A stretch of DNA of 64,000 bases from Nitrospinaceae bacterium (GTDB lineage Bacteria; Nitrospinota; Nitrospinia; Nitrospinales; Nitrospinaceae). Below the pieces are notes generated by a model that saw only the letters and a list, made by a program, of their open reading frames with translations, had not been told where the DNA came from and did not search any database. Of this stretch, positions 51,612-62,232 are shown in pieces. Location of the stretch: positions 1-64,000 of the forward strand of contig JAJDBF010000037.1 of assembly GCA_029261535.1 (NCBI GenBank), in the 5' to 3' direction. Position 1 is the first letter of the stretch. The number at the start of each line of letters is the position of its first letter. Both the position numbers and the translations under genes were made by a program.

Positions 51612-53210
51612 GTGAAGTCTCAACCGCAATACGATTTTACGAAACGACTGGCCCTGTCCGGCCTCACCGGGCTCCTGCTGGCCCTGTCTTTTCCAAAGTT
51701 CGACCTGGCCCCGTTGGCCTTGCTTGCGTTTCTTCCGTTATTTTTCGCGACTCATTCTCTTTCCGCGAAAAAATCCGCGCTGTGCGGATTCGTCGCCGGA
51801 CTTGTGTTCTACACCATCGGTCTCAGTTGGGTGGTCAACACGATGGTCGACTATGGCAACCTGCCTGTCGCTGTCAGTTGGGCCGTGCTCATGTTGCTGG
51901 TCGCATTTCTTAGTGCTTATATGGGACTGTTTTGCTTTCTGGCGAAATTTCTGGTGCGCGGCAATCACTTACTGTTCTTTTTGATCGCGCCCGCCCTCTG
52001 GACCTCTCTCGAATATTTCCGTTCAACGTTCGGCGTGTTTGCTTTTTCCTGGCTCGGCCTCGGCTATTCCCAATCCTCAAACCTGCCGCTCATCCAGATC
52101 GCAGAATTCACCGGCGTGTATGGCGTAACGGCTCTCATCATGCTGGTCAACGGCGCACTGTTTTATTTTTTCCATCCGGACACAAACCGGCAAGCCGGTT
52201 TTTCAAAATGGCGTTGGCCGGTTGCGGTGATGACGTTGACCGTGTTTGCCGGATGTTGGCTGTACGGCACACGCGCGATAGATCAACTGCACACTGCTGA
52301 GAAATCTTCTTCGACAGAGAACACCATCACCGTTGCGCTCCTGCAAGGCAACATCGCCCAACAAATGAAATGGGACCCGGCGCACAAGGATGAAGTCCTT
52401 GACCGCTACTTCAAGCTCACGCAAAAAGCCGCACAGGCAGAGCCGGATTTAATCGTCTGGCCCGAAGCGGCAACGCCGTTTTATTTTGGAGCCGATCCCC
52501 GGCGCACGCGTCTCCTGCAATTGCAGTTGGAGGCAACGGGAATCCCGACCGTCATCGGGAGCCCCACCATGATTCAAAATGAAAATCCTGCAACGCCCGA
52601 CACACGCCCGACACGTTCTTATTTTAACAGCGCGTTTTATTTTGACGGGCAGGGAAATGTGAAAGGCCGTTACGACAAAACCCACCTTGTGCCATTCGGC
52701 GAGTTTGTGCCCTTTAGGAAACTGCTCTTCTTCGTGGAAAAAATGGTTGTGGGGATTGGTGATTTCGGTCGCGGCGAAACCTTCGATGTTTTCGAGGTGA
52801 AGGGCAAGAAGTTTGGCGTGAACATCTGCTATGAAATTATATTTCCAGATCTGGTGCGGCAACCCGTAAAAAATGGCGCGCAGTTTTTGATCAACATCAC
52901 CAACGATGCCTGGTTTGGAAGGAGTGCCGCCTCTTACCAACACATCGCTATCGGCACATTGCGGGCCGTAGAAAACCGCGTGCCTATTGTCCGCTCAGCC
53001 AATACCGGGATCACCGGTGTCATCACCGCCGACGGAGCGATTCATAAAGCGACCGACCTGTTTAAAGAAGCCGTCGTGGTTTCTGCCATTATGCCCCGAA
53101 CCGGCGACCCCACATTTTACGCAAGAATGGGCGATATTTTTTCCTGGCTCTGCTTCGGCATCACCGTTGCTCTTGGATTTTTATCGAGGATAAAAATAAA
53201 GCCAGAGTGA
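51612..53210 (+). CDS. lnt: Apolipoprotein N-acyltransferase
   Basis: Lnt adds the third acyl chain to lipoproteins in the inner membrane, so its presence marks a diderm. The N-terminal half has about six membrane segments (ALSGLTGLLLALSFPKFDLA; LALLAFLPLFFATHSL; AVLMLLVAFLSAYMGLF). The C-terminal half is a nitrilase domain with the Glu-Lys-Cys triad: VWPEAATPFYF, YDKTHLVPFGEFVPFR and NICYEIIFPD. It ends with a membrane segment (WLCFGITVALGFL). The GTG at 51612 gives 532 residues, close to family length; a TTG at 51522 would add 30 residues that do not look conserved. It stands alone between ssrA and repeats. Confidence 0.93.
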   Translation: MKSQPQYDFTKRLALSGLTGLLLALSFPKFDLAPLALLAFLPLFFATHSLSAKKSALCGFVAGLVFYTIGLSWVVNTMVDYGNLPVAVSWAVLMLLVAFLSAYMGLFCFLAKFLVRGNHLLFFLIAPALWTSLEYFRSTFGVFAFSWLGLGYSQSSNLPLIQIAEFTGVYGVTALIMLVNGALFYFFHPDTNRQAGFSKWRWPVAVMTLTVFAGCWLYGTRAIDQLHTAEKSSSTENTITVALLQGNIAQQMKWDPAHKDEVLDRYFKLTQKAAQAEPDLIVWPEAATPFYFGADPRRTRLLQLQLEATGIPTVIGSPTMIQNENPATPDTRPTRSYFNSAFYFDGQGNVKGRYDKTHLVPFGEFVPFRKLLFFVEKMVVGIGDFGRGETFDVFEVKGKKFGVNICYEIIFPDLVRQPVKNGAQFLINITNDAWFGRSAASYQHIAIGTLRAVENRVPIVRSANTGITGVITADGAIHKATDLFKEAVVVSAIMPRTGDPTFYARMGDIFSWLCFGITVALGFLSRIKIKPE

Positions 53211-53226
53211 TTAAACAAAACCACTG

Positions 53227-53254
53227 TTCTCAACCTATAGTCAATAAAGGACCC
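53227..53254 (-). repeat. Partial inverted copy of repeat R1
   Basis: TTCTCAACCTATAGTCAATA followed by AAGGACCC matches the start of R1 (301-410) in the same minus orientation, 17 bp after lnt. Only the first about 28-40 bp are present. Confidence 0.6.
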
Positions 53255-53301
53255 GACCCCTTTACCTTTACTTCAGATTTTGGTATCGGTTATTTCGATA
53301 T

Positions 53302-53709
53302 TTACTTGGCGAAAAATGCCTTCATTTTCATGTCCTCGCCAACTATGTGATCAACAAGCCAATTCCGAAGCACTTCAAAAATCTGCCCAACATGTTTTGG
53401 TCTTACTTCATCTGATTTATTAATTTTTAGGAGTTCTATTATTTCAGCCACCTGTTCCTTAAGTTTCTCGTGCCCCTTTTTATTGGACTCATAATGCGGG
53501 AATTTATTTTCAAGCTGAAATTGCTCTTCCTGATCAAAATGAAAATGAGTGTATTCCTCCAAGTGAGCTAAATGCTCTAGAAACATTTTCCTATTTAAAC
53601 CACAGTTCGCAGCAGCTTCAATCGTATTTATTAAACATACTAAATATTTATGTTGATCATCCACAGCTTTAATGCCTACGCTTAACTCCTCTTTCCAATA
53701 AAATGACAT
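53302..53709 (-). CDS. Bacteriohemerythrin
   Basis: This 135-residue four-helix protein carries the hemerythrin di-iron ligands: His in VDDQHKYLV, HFHFDQEEQF (H-x3-E), the later KKGHEKL and WLVDHIVGED. Its length is the classic single-domain bacteriohemerythrin. Such proteins bind oxygen reversibly and serve in storage or delivery in microaerobic bacteria. It is a single gene between repeats. Confidence 0.92.
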   Translation of the reverse strand: MSFYWKEELSVGIKAVDDQHKYLVCLINTIEAAANCGLNRKMFLEHLAHLEEYTHFHFDQEEQFQLENKFPHYESNKKGHEKLKEQVAEIIELLKINKSDEVRPKHVGQIFEVLRNWLVDHIVGEDMKMKAFFAK

Positions 53710-53813
53710 ATTTCCCCTGTTCTAATAATTAGTTTATTGACTCTATCCAGTTTTCGATAAATCAAAACCCAATACTTCTTGGTTTTATTACACTCAACAA
53801 TATACTGCGTTTT

Positions 53814-53970
53814 TTACTCCATCCGCTTTCCCCGCTTCACAACAGCCACTAGTCGATCAGCAATCTGCGTCACCTTGACGTGGGAATAGTGCTTCTTAAT
53901 CATATCAACGCTAGTACCCATATTTTCTGCTAGAAAGAACACATCAACGTTTCCGTATGGCAGTCGAAAT
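53814..53970 (-). pseudogene. C-terminal remnant of a tyrosine integrase
   Basis: The minus-strand frame includes VDVFFLAENMGTSVDMIKKH, then YSHVKVTQIADRLV, before the stop. The LAxxMGTSxxMIxxHYxHV pattern is the C-terminal end of a phage-type integrase, including the catalytic Tyr. It is a different type from the P4-like relic at 430-1222. Upstream sequence does not continue the gene, so only the tail remains. Confidence 0.65.
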
Positions 53971-54243
53971 GTTCCATTACAAGTGTCTAAAGGAAATAAT
54001 TTAACACATTGCAAATATCTCTAGGCTAAAGTTACGTCAAGGGGCAAATTATTATGGTAGCATTATGACAATATAAAGGGTCACCCATTAGCAGGCTCCG
54101 TGTCAATGGACAAAGATGTCCCCTCCCTCGAAAAGTGATTTCTTTTCGAAGTTAAATTTCTTTTCAAACAGGCCGGAGCTTTACGTTACGCATCCTGGTT
54201 TTCGTTTTGGGGGATGTCGTTCCCTAGGAAGGGGTCGGAAGAG

Positions 54244-54353
54244 GTCAAGTCCTTTATTGACTATAGGTTGTGAATCACCCTGTTCTCTGCTGGCTGTGCG
54301 CCAGCACCCACATTGGGGTGAGCTAGCGGGCTGAAGCTTTTCTAAGCACATAT
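54244..54353 (+). repeat. Dispersed host repeat R1, right copy
   Basis: A full-length copy, from GTCAAGTCCTTTATTGACTA to CTAAGCACATAT, matching 301-410 on the other strand with few mismatches. The region 54015-54798 contains no gene I can support and is built mainly from R1, R2 and short palindromes. Confidence 0.75.
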
Positions 54354-54375
54354 AAAGGGGTCTAAAGGTAAAGGG

Positions 54376-54416
54376 GTCAAATCCTTTATTGACTATAGGT
54401 TGTGAGTCACCCTGCT
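54376..54416 (+). repeat. Partial tandem copy of repeat R1
   Basis: GTCAAATCCTTTATTGACTA followed by TAGGTTGTGAGTCACCCTGCT repeats the first about 41 bp of R1, 22 bp after the full copy. It is followed by a CTCCCCTTTCAAGGGGAG palindrome. Confidence 0.65.
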
Positions 54417-54577
54417 TCGCGCCCCTCCCCTTTCAAGGGGAGGGATAATTAAACACGGTTTATTGATTGACCCCACGGTTCGTTGAGAACCTCGTTTTTG
54501 ATTATAGAGTTATCCAAAGGTCTCATCGCGAAAGTAGGAATAATTTAACTGCAATTCCGAACGGTTTTTTGTTAGCC

Positions 54578-54706
54578 CCACCGCAAGGTGGGGCGAGGAA
54601 AAGCTTGTAAAAATCCCAGTGATATAACCCAGTAGAGTTGCCCATTAGCCCCACCGGACCTGGCGATCAGCCAACTGGAAACATTTTGCAATGCGCTCTG
54701 AGAATC
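54578..54706 (+). repeat. CCACCGCAAGGTGG hairpins and repeat R2, right copy
   Basis: CCACCGCAAGGTGG (54578-54591) is a short palindrome also found at about 58018-58031 and 58082-58095. Then 54658-54706 is the R2 copy matching 252-300. These are intergenic host repeats preceding the oxidoreductase genes. Confidence 0.55.
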
Positions 54707-54798
54707 TTGCCAGCACAAAACGGGTCAGTATGTTACTCCCACCGAAAAGTGGCGCAAGGTGGTTGCTCCTGTAACTGCTCTCCCTTACAATCACTGAT

Positions 54799-56215
54799 AT
54801 GAAATACGATGCGATTATTATCGGAGCCGGGCTGTCCGGCCTTGCGGCGGGTATTCGCCTTGCCATGTTCGACAAGAAATCCCTCATCCTTGAGAAGCAT
54901 GTTGAGATCGGCGGACTCAACTCGTTTTACGCGAGGAAGGGGCGTACGTTCGATGTTGGACTGCACGCGATGACCAACTTTTCGCCGCGTGGGGTGCGTA
55001 CTTCTCCGCTGGGAAAACTGCTCAAGCAATTGCGCTTCAAGCACGAGGAGTTTCGCCTGTGCGAGCAGGGCACATCGGAAATTCGTTTCCCGGACAACCA
55101 TCTGTCGTTCTCCAATGATTTTGTTTTGCTGGAAGAAGAAGTGGCGCGGGAATTTCCGAAGCAAAGTGATGGCTTCCGCAAACTCACCAAGCTCATCCGC
55201 GAGTTCGATGAACTCAATCTGGACGACCATTCCAAAGTATCCTCGCGCGAGGTGATCGAGTCCTGCCTCACTGATCCGGTACTGATCGACATGATCTTTT
55301 GTCCGCTGATGTATTACGGCAACGCGTCTGAAGGCGACATGGATTTTTACCAGTTCGTCATCATGTTTCAGGCGGTCTTTATGGAAGGCTTTGCCAAGCC
55401 CATCGGCGGCATGCCTTTTATATTGAACTTGCTCCGCGAAAAATTTGTATCACTCGGTGGCGAGTTGCGCATGGGCGTGCCGGTGATGGCTCTGCATTCT
55501 GAGGGTGAAGAGCTACGCTCGGTGGAGCTTGCCGAAGGCGAAACGCTGGAAGCAGATTATGTAATTTCATCGGCGGGTTATGTGGAGACGCTTAACCTTT
55601 GCCAACCTTCGGAGTCGTCGAAGGATCAGCACCCGGTGGGCCGGATGTCGTTCACCGAATCCATTTTTGTGCTCGACCATCAGCCAAAGGATTTGGGTTT
55701 TGATAAAAGCATCGTATTTTTTTGCACCTCATCGCGTTTCAACTATCGCGTGCCGGGCGAGTTGACGGATGTCACTTCCGGCGTTCTGTGTGCGCCGAAT
55801 AATTTTCAGTATCCGCAAGCTCTAAAGGAAGGCGTTCTGCGCCTGACCAACCAGGCTAATTTTGAGCTGTGGGACAAGCTACCGCGCTCAGATTATCGGT
55901 CTGCCAAAAAAATGGAGCGAGAGCGATCGCTCGACGAATTGCTCAAGTTTTTCCCTGATTTCCGACACAATGTGGTGTTTTTGGACACTTTTACTCCAAA
56001 AACCATAAAAAAATACACGGGCCATCTGAATGGCGCGGTGTATGGCTCTCCGCAGAAGGTCAAGGACGGTTGTACTCCACTGCGTAACCTCTTTATTTGC
56101 GGGACAGATCAAGGGTTTTTGGGTATCATTGGGGCGACATTGAGCGGTATTTCAATGGCTAACAGGCATGTGTTGCAAGCTGACCGCCCGACAATAAAGC
56201 AAGCAGGAGATGTGC

Positions 56216-56223
<8 letters not shown>
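54799..56223 (+). CDS. Phytoene desaturase/CrtISO-like FAD oxidoreductase 1
   Basis: The N-terminus has the dinucleotide-binding motif [19 protein letters not shown] followed by [20 protein letters not shown], as in the carotenoid desaturase/isomerase and retinol saturase family. The C-terminal FAD motif is [20 protein letters not shown]. At 474 residues it has normal family length. The substrate cannot be named: family members act on carotenoids, retinoids or fatty-acid-like chains. It overlaps the next oxidoreductase, and fatty acid synthesis genes follow 0.9 kb downstream, which favours a lipid or pigment substrate. No phytoene synthase is present in the window. Confidence 0.8.
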
Positions 56224-57667
<1,444 letters not shown>

Positions 57668-57735
57668 ACCTGGATGGACGGCGAACAAAAATCCTTCAGG
57701 CAAACTAATAGAAATGTTTTGAGGTGAATTCAATA

Positions 57736-57862
57736 TTCCCCCTTTTAAAGGGGGAAGGCGAAGCCAGGGGGCTTGAGCGGTTCGGAATATTTTTAAACCT
57801 CGCAGTCTAAAAAAATAATCAATGAAAAAAGAAAAATCCCCCCAGCCCCCTTTAAAAGGGGG
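57736..57862. repeat. Pair of inverted CCCCCTTTTAAAGGGGG elements
   Basis: CCCCCTTTTAAAGGGGG (57738-57754) and its reverse complement CCCCCTTTAAAAGGGGG (57846-57862) lie 91 bp apart in opposite orientation. Each is flanked by a GCCAGGGGG- or CCCCCCAGCC-type extension. The arrangement resembles a small REP/BIME or MITE-like unit. The rest of 57668-58108 contains CCACCGCAAGGTGG repeats and no gene. Confidence 0.6.
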
Positions 57863-58108
57863 AGAAATACATAGCCCAAAAAATAAACTCCAAGATTAAA
57901 TTTTCAGAGGGTAAGGTAGCCGGGGACACACCGGACCTTGCAGTTGGCGGAAGTAAAACCCTTAAGTCATGTGCTCTTGGAATTTGGTTCGTGCATAAAC
58001 GGTAAGCTAGTTAGCCCCACCGCAAGGTGGTGCGATGCGCTTAATAATTATTGTTGGCTCAAACCGGGTCAGCCAACTGCTCCACCGCAAGGTGGTTGAG
58101 GTATTTCA

Positions 58109-58855
58109 TTGATCCAATTTGATTTTAAAGATCAGACAGTCGTTATCACAGGAGGCACGCGCGGCATTGGTCGGGCGATTGCCGAAGCGTTTTTAAAATC
58201 CGGTGCCCGTGTTCTCGCAACATTTCAAGGCAACACCGAAACCGCCAGACTTTTTGAAGAAGCGAATCAGGAACACGCCGAACGGCTCATCGTCAAGCAA
58301 TGCGATGTCACCGACTATTCAGCCGTTGAAGAGTTGTTTAAATATATCGGAGAGGACCTCGGAGTCATTCAGGTGTTGATCAACAACTCCGGCATTCGCC
58401 GTGACCAGATTGTGGGTATGATGCCACGTGAAGATTGGCAAGCGGTGATCGACACCAACCTCACCGGCACGTTTTACATGAGCAAGTTCGCGGTGCAGAA
58501 CATGGCGCGCAAGCGTTACGGTCGCATTGTGAATATCACCTCTCCAGTGGCGCGTTTTGGTATGCCCGGTCAAGGCAATTACGCGGCATCTAAAGCGGGG
58601 CAGATTGCCTTTTCAGCTTCGCTTTCCAAGGAAACGGCGCGTCGAAAAATCACCGTCAACTGCGTTTCGCCCGGCTTCATCGGAACGGACCTGATAGCCG
58701 ACCTTCCAGAGGAGCGGGTGCAGTTGTACCTCAACCTTGTGCCAATGCGCCGCTTTGGTGAAGTGGATGAAGTCGCAAGCTCGGTATTGTTTCTTGCCAG
58801 CAAGGAAGCATCGTACATCACCGGCACGGTGCTCGAAGTCACTGGCGGTCTTTGA
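58109..58855 (+). CDS. fabG: 3-oxoacyl-ACP reductase
   Basis: This 248-residue short-chain dehydrogenase has the NADPH motif GGTRGIGRAIA at residues 14-24, NNSG near 90, and the catalytic Ser-Tyr-Lys set in NITSPVARFGMPGQGNYAAS followed by KAG. Its ending (ASYITGTVLEVTGGL) is typical of FabG. It would reduce 3-oxoacyl-ACP in fatty acid elongation. The start is TTG with TGAGGT upstream. It is followed by fabZ after 3 bp and fabI, forming an operon that supplies the reductive steps but has no ketosynthase or ACP here; some short-chain dehydrogenases with this signature act on other substrates. Confidence 0.85.
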   Translation: MIQFDFKDQTVVITGGTRGIGRAIAEAFLKSGARVLATFQGNTETARLFEEANQEHAERLIVKQCDVTDYSAVEELFKYIGEDLGVIQVLINNSGIRRDQIVGMMPREDWQAVIDTNLTGTFYMSKFAVQNMARKRYGRIVNITSPVARFGMPGQGNYAASKAGQIAFSASLSKETARRKITVNCVSPGFIGTDLIADLPEERVQLYLNLVPMRRFGEVDEVASSVLFLASKEASYITGTVLEVTGGL

Positions 58856-58858
58856 ACC

Positions 58859-59284
58859 ATGGACGAAATCCTCGCCCTCATCCCGCACCGTCCACCGTTT
58901 CTTTTTGTCGATGAAATCGTAAAGTTCACCGGCGATCAGATCATCACCCGCCGCAAAGTGAGCCCGGACGAGCCTTGCTTCAAAGGCCACTATCCTGATT
59001 ATCCGATCATGCCCGGCGTTTTGATTTGCGAAGCCGTGTTTCAATCGGGTGCCTTATTGATGGCCAAGCGCGGCACGGATTCTACAGGCAAGGTACCGGT
59101 GCTGTCGCGGGTGCAGGGGATCAAACTCAAACAGGCGGTTTATCCAGGGGACGTGCTCGACATGACGGTCGATTATAAAGAGCATGTCGGTCCGGCATTT
59201 TATCTCAAGGGCAAAGTGCAGGTGGCGGGCAAGACCGCACTCACGGTGGATTTTACCGTGACCGTGATGGAGCGAGCGCAATGA
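58859..59284 (+). CDS. fabZ: 3-hydroxyacyl-ACP dehydratase, FabZ-like
   Basis: This 141-residue hot-dog-fold protein starts with [20 protein letters not shown] and has the catalytic His in [20 protein letters not shown], with the Glu of the second half-site a few residues later. Length and motifs are those of FabZ. It dehydrates 3-hydroxyacyl-ACP. The ATG lies 3 bp after the fabG stop, and its stop overlaps the fabI start (ATGA). Confidence 0.88.
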   Translation: MDEILALIPHRPPFLFVDEIVKFTGDQIITRRKVSPDEPCFKGHYPDYPIMPGVLICEAVFQSGALLMAKRGTDSTGKVPVLSRVQGIKLKQAVYPGDVLDMTVDYKEHVGPAFYLKGKVQVAGKTALTVDFTVTVMERAQ

Positions 59285-60084
59285 ACTGGCTCGATCTCGA
59301 AGGCAAGACGATTTTGGTGATGGGTGTCGCCAATAAAAAAAGCGTCGCGTTTCATATCGGAAAAATATTGCAGGAAGAAAAAGCAAGGGTAATTTACAGC
59401 GTCCGCACCGAAGCGAGAAAAGAAAGCGTGCAGAAGTTAGTTGGCGATGCTCCAGTGTTCGTGTGCGATGTGGAAAAGGAAGAGGACATCGCCCGGCTTC
59501 GCAAAGAAGTAGGGCAGGAAACAGACACACTGCACGGCATCGTGCACTCCATCGCGTTTGCAAATTATAGTGACGGACTCAACCCCTTCCACGAAACCGG
59601 CAAGCAGGATTTTTTACAATCGATCGACATCACCTGCTATTCGCTGATCCATACCGTCAACGCGTTTAAAGATTTGTTCGACAAGCAGGCCTCGGTGGTG
59701 ACCATCGGCATTTCCACCACTCGTATGGCGGCGGAGAATTACGGTTACATGGGCCCGGCCAAAGCGGCTTTGCATTCCTCATTATGCTTCTTGGCGAAAT
59801 CATTTTCAGCGTTCAGTCAGGTACGATTCAATTCGGTGAATGCCGGGTTGTTGAAGTCGTCCGCCTCTGCCGGGATTCCCGGTTACGTCGATTCCTATCT
59901 GCACGCCGAGCAGTTGACCCTGCGCAAAAAAGCCCTACAGACCGAAGAAGTTGCCAACACGGCGGTGTACCTGTTGTCGCCACGTTCTTCCGGCATCAAC
60001 GCGCAGGGGATCGTCATGGATGCCGGAATGTCGGTAAATTATTTCGATAAAGATATTGTGCACAAGGCCCAGCGCCCGGAATGA
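59281..60084 (+). CDS. fabI: Enoyl-ACP reductase
   Basis: This 267-residue protein has the altered dinucleotide motif of Fab[20 protein letters not shown], and the catalytic Tyr and Lys in [15 protein letters not shown]. The end [19 protein letters not shown] also fits. It reduces enoyl-ACP, completing the elongation cycle begun by fabG and fabZ. The start overlaps fabZ by 4 bp. It is somewhat divergent from typical FabI (SRSFRYIVFG-like sequences absent; [14 protein letters not shown] instead), so it may serve a specialised pathway. Confidence 0.85.
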   Translation: MNWLDLEGKTILVMGVANKKSVAFHIGKILQEEKARVIYSVRTEARKESVQKLVGDAPVFVCDVEKEEDIARLRKEVGQETDTLHGIVHSIAFANYSDGLNPFHETGKQDFLQSIDITCYSLIHTVNAFKDLFDKQASVVTIGISTTRMAAENYGYMGPAKAALHSSLCFLAKSFSAFSQVRFNSVNAGLLKSSASAGIPGYVDSYLHAEQLTLRKKALQTEEVANTAVYLLSPRSSGINAQGIVMDAGMSVNYFDKDIVHKAQRPE

Positions 60085-60173
60085 GGTGCCGGACGAAAGT
60101 CCATTGCAAATCTATTCATATCTGGTTAAGCTGAATTTATAATAAGATTCACATTATTGAAGGAGAAAAGCGG

Positions 60174-60404
60174 ATGCGAAAATTTATAGCGGCGAGCCTC
60201 ATACTAACGATGGTTGCGGTGACTGGGTGCTCAACGGGTAATGTTCTGAGTGGTGCGGCGGGTGCGGCTGTCGGTGCCGGATCTTATGAATATCATCTGA
60301 AAAAAATGAAAGACAAGGTGCAAGCGGATTTTAATTCCAAGGCTATTGATAAACGCGAATACGATATTCGTATGGATCAAATCGCCCGCGACTCGGTATT
60401 CTAG
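60174..60404 (+). CDS. Small lipoprotein (76 aa)
   Basis: A lipoprotein signal peptide ends in the lipobox VAVTGC (Cys at residue 19). Next comes a Gly/Ala-rich stretch (LSGAAGAAVGAGSYEYHLKK) and a short charged, helical C-terminus (VQADFNSKAIDKREYDIRMD). Mature lipoprotein would depend on Lnt, also in this window. AAGGAG is ideally placed. Function unknown. Confidence 0.85.
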   Translation: MRKFIAASLILTMVAVTGCSTGNVLSGAAGAAVGAGSYEYHLKKMKDKVQADFNSKAIDKREYDIRMDQIARDSVF

Positions 60405-60443
60405 CACTTTTCTCTTGGCTCAAGAGAGCTTTGCAAAAGTGCT
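60403..60443 (+). terminator. Long hairpin after the lipoprotein gene
   Basis: AGCACTTTT pairs with AAAAGTGCT, and within it CTCTT pairs with AAGAG. It starts at the stop codon. There is no downstream T-run, so termination is likely but not certain. Confidence 0.55.
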
Positions 60444-60535
60444 GTGAGGGCGATTCCTTTTCCGGGATGGCCCTGTATCGTATAGGCTGGCAGGAAAACC
60501 CTTGAAAAATATATAGAAATATGTTCTTTTAAAGT

Positions 60536-60940
60536 ATGCGTTTAACAGTGACATGTTTTCTTATAGCAGGTTTTTTATTCGTCCTGATGGGGTCCGCGCA
60601 GGCTTCTGCGCCTCACCATCATAAGGGGACAAGTCCGTTTCAAGCATCAACGGACCGACATTCCCACCCTCACTGCCCTTTATTGGGGCACCATTACGGG
60701 CCATGTCCTCATCTAAAGCATAGGCATCACACTGAAAAGTTGCCTTGTGTTATAGCCTCCGACTGTGGTGGGAGCACGCTACCGGTAGTTCCCCTGGCAG
60801 GCCATCACCTGCCGATTCCCTTGGTCATTGCTATTTTTTTACCTGATGGCCCGGATAAGGCGCGGCCTGAATTTCCAGAGTCGTTTCTGTTTTTACAGTC
60901 TGTTCAAAAAAGTATTGACCCCCCTCCGCGATCTTTCTGA
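60536..60940 (+). CDS. His-rich exported protein (134 aa)
   Basis: A signal peptide (CFLIAGFLFVLMGSAQASA) is followed by a region unusually rich in His, Cys and Pro: PHHHKG, DRHSHPHCPLLGHHYGPCPH and KHRHHTEKLPC. This points to metal binding in the periplasm. The C-terminal part has one hydrophobic stretch (LPIPLVIAIFL). No clear ribosome-binding site precedes the ATG. It lies upstream of an outer-membrane protein and a TlpA-type thioredoxin in the same direction, suggesting an envelope metal or redox function. No family recognised. Confidence 0.65.
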   Translation: MRLTVTCFLIAGFLFVLMGSAQASAPHHHKGTSPFQASTDRHSHPHCPLLGHHYGPCPHLKHRHHTEKLPCVIASDCGGSTLPVVPLAGHHLPIPLVIAIFLPDGPDKARPEFPESFLFLQSVQKSIDPPPRSF

Positions 60941-61203
60941 TCATTTTCACCTCGACATTTCACTCTAACTAAATCTGATTTTCTCTATCCCGCAGGATTG
61001 TATTTTCATGTGTGGACGCAAATGCGTTTTTGCGTGAGATAGGTCAGGTTTGGATTCCGTCCAGAGAGGCGGATGAAAATGTTCAGTGCTCCCGAAAATT
61101 CCGGCTACGCAATTTACCGTGTTCTCACGTTGCATAGTGAGGCTCATAGCCGAACCATTCTTACGGGTGCCTTTTGATCGAATTATACAGAAAGGTTGCA
61201 ACC

Positions 61204-62232
61204 ATGTTTTATTCCAGCCCTGAGTTTTTGAATAAATGTTACGCCGTTGTATTGATGTCTTTATTTTTGATAGTGGGTGCGCCCGGCGCGGAAGCCAGTT
61301 GTGGGTCTTCTAATTGTTCTTTGATTCGAAGCTCCCAGTCCGGAACAACAAACGAGGGCAAGCTTGTCATGGATGTGTCCTACCGCTATATCCCTCAAGA
61401 TGATAAGAAGCGTGGGAGCAGTGATACGAATGACGTGTTGACGGCAAAAGTGGATTTTGAAAATGGAGAAATCGAGGAGCAACACCACCGCGAATTCAAG
61501 ACTATTAACGAGTTGGTCCAATTCGATGCGAGTCTTGGAGTGACCGATAAATTAACCTTGGCTTTGAATGTTCCCATGATTAATGACCGTCTTCATGAGC
61601 ATGATGATGAGGTGACACCGGCTGATCCGGCTGGAGAGTTTACCAATCGAGATGGAACCTCGGGTTTTGGCGACATCACGTTGATGGCGCGGTATGCCAT
61701 TTTGCAAACCATCAAGCACTTGTTGGTCGGTGGAGTAGGAATCAAATTTGCTTCCGGAGAATTTGAATTAAAAGATGGGGATGGAACCATCAATGAGCCG
61801 ACCCTGATGCCGGGGACTGGCTCCTACGATGCTGTCATTTCCGGTATGTATGTTTTTTCGATGATTCCCGGCAAGCTTGATTTATTCACCTCGGTGACTC
61901 ACCGGTTCACTTCTTCAAACCCGCGCAATTATTTATTCGGTGACAGCACCTTCGTCGATGGCGGTGTGAATTATGCCCTGACCCAAAAGGTGAATCTCAT
62001 TCTTCAGGTCAACTCCCGACTTACCGGGCGTGACCATTTTCTGAATATGCCGGTGCCCAATACCGGGTTGACGTTTGTGAACCTGACACCAGGGGTTAGC
62101 GTGCAGGCCTCTGAGAATCTCTCGCTGTATTCTCATGTACAGATTCCGATTTACCAACGAGTGAACGAAGCTAACCTGGTCCCGAGTTATGGGATTTTAA
62201 TAGGAGCGTCCTATGGATTCGATGCCTTATAA
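61204..62232 (+). CDS. Outer-membrane beta-barrel protein
   Basis: The 342-residue protein has a signal peptide (VVLMSLFLIVGAPGAEA), then a Cys pair CGSSNC just after the cleavage site, then alternating amphipathic strands (DASLGVTDKLTLALNVPMI; LLVGGVGIKFASGEFEL) typical of transporter-like outer-membrane barrels. The last residue is Leu rather than Phe. The ATG at 61204 is chosen with AGAAAGG upstream; a TTG at 61174 is less likely. Its end overlaps the TlpA-like gene by 20 bp. The paired Cys and the thioredoxin partner suggest metal or thiol chemistry. Confidence 0.78.
   Translation: MFYSSPEFLNKCYAVVLMSLFLIVGAPGAEASCGSSNCSLIRSSQSGTTNEGKLVMDVSYRYIPQDDKKRGSSDTNDVLTAKVDFENGEIEEQHHREFKTINELVQFDASLGVTDKLTLALNVPMINDRLHEHDDEVTPADPAGEFTNRDGTSGFGDITLMARYAILQTIKHLLVGGVGIKFASGEFELKDGDGTINEPTLMPGTGSYDAVISGMYVFSMIPGKLDLFTSVTHRFTSSNPRNYLFGDSTFVDGGVNYALTQKVNLILQVNSRLTGRDHFLNMPVPNTGLTFVNLTPGVSVQASENLSLYSHVQIPIYQRVNEANLVPSYGILIGASYGFDAL

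Noticed and set aside
54116-54334. Plus-strand open frame of 72 codons
   Set aside because: Most of it lies in repeat R1 and it lacks a ribosome-binding site.
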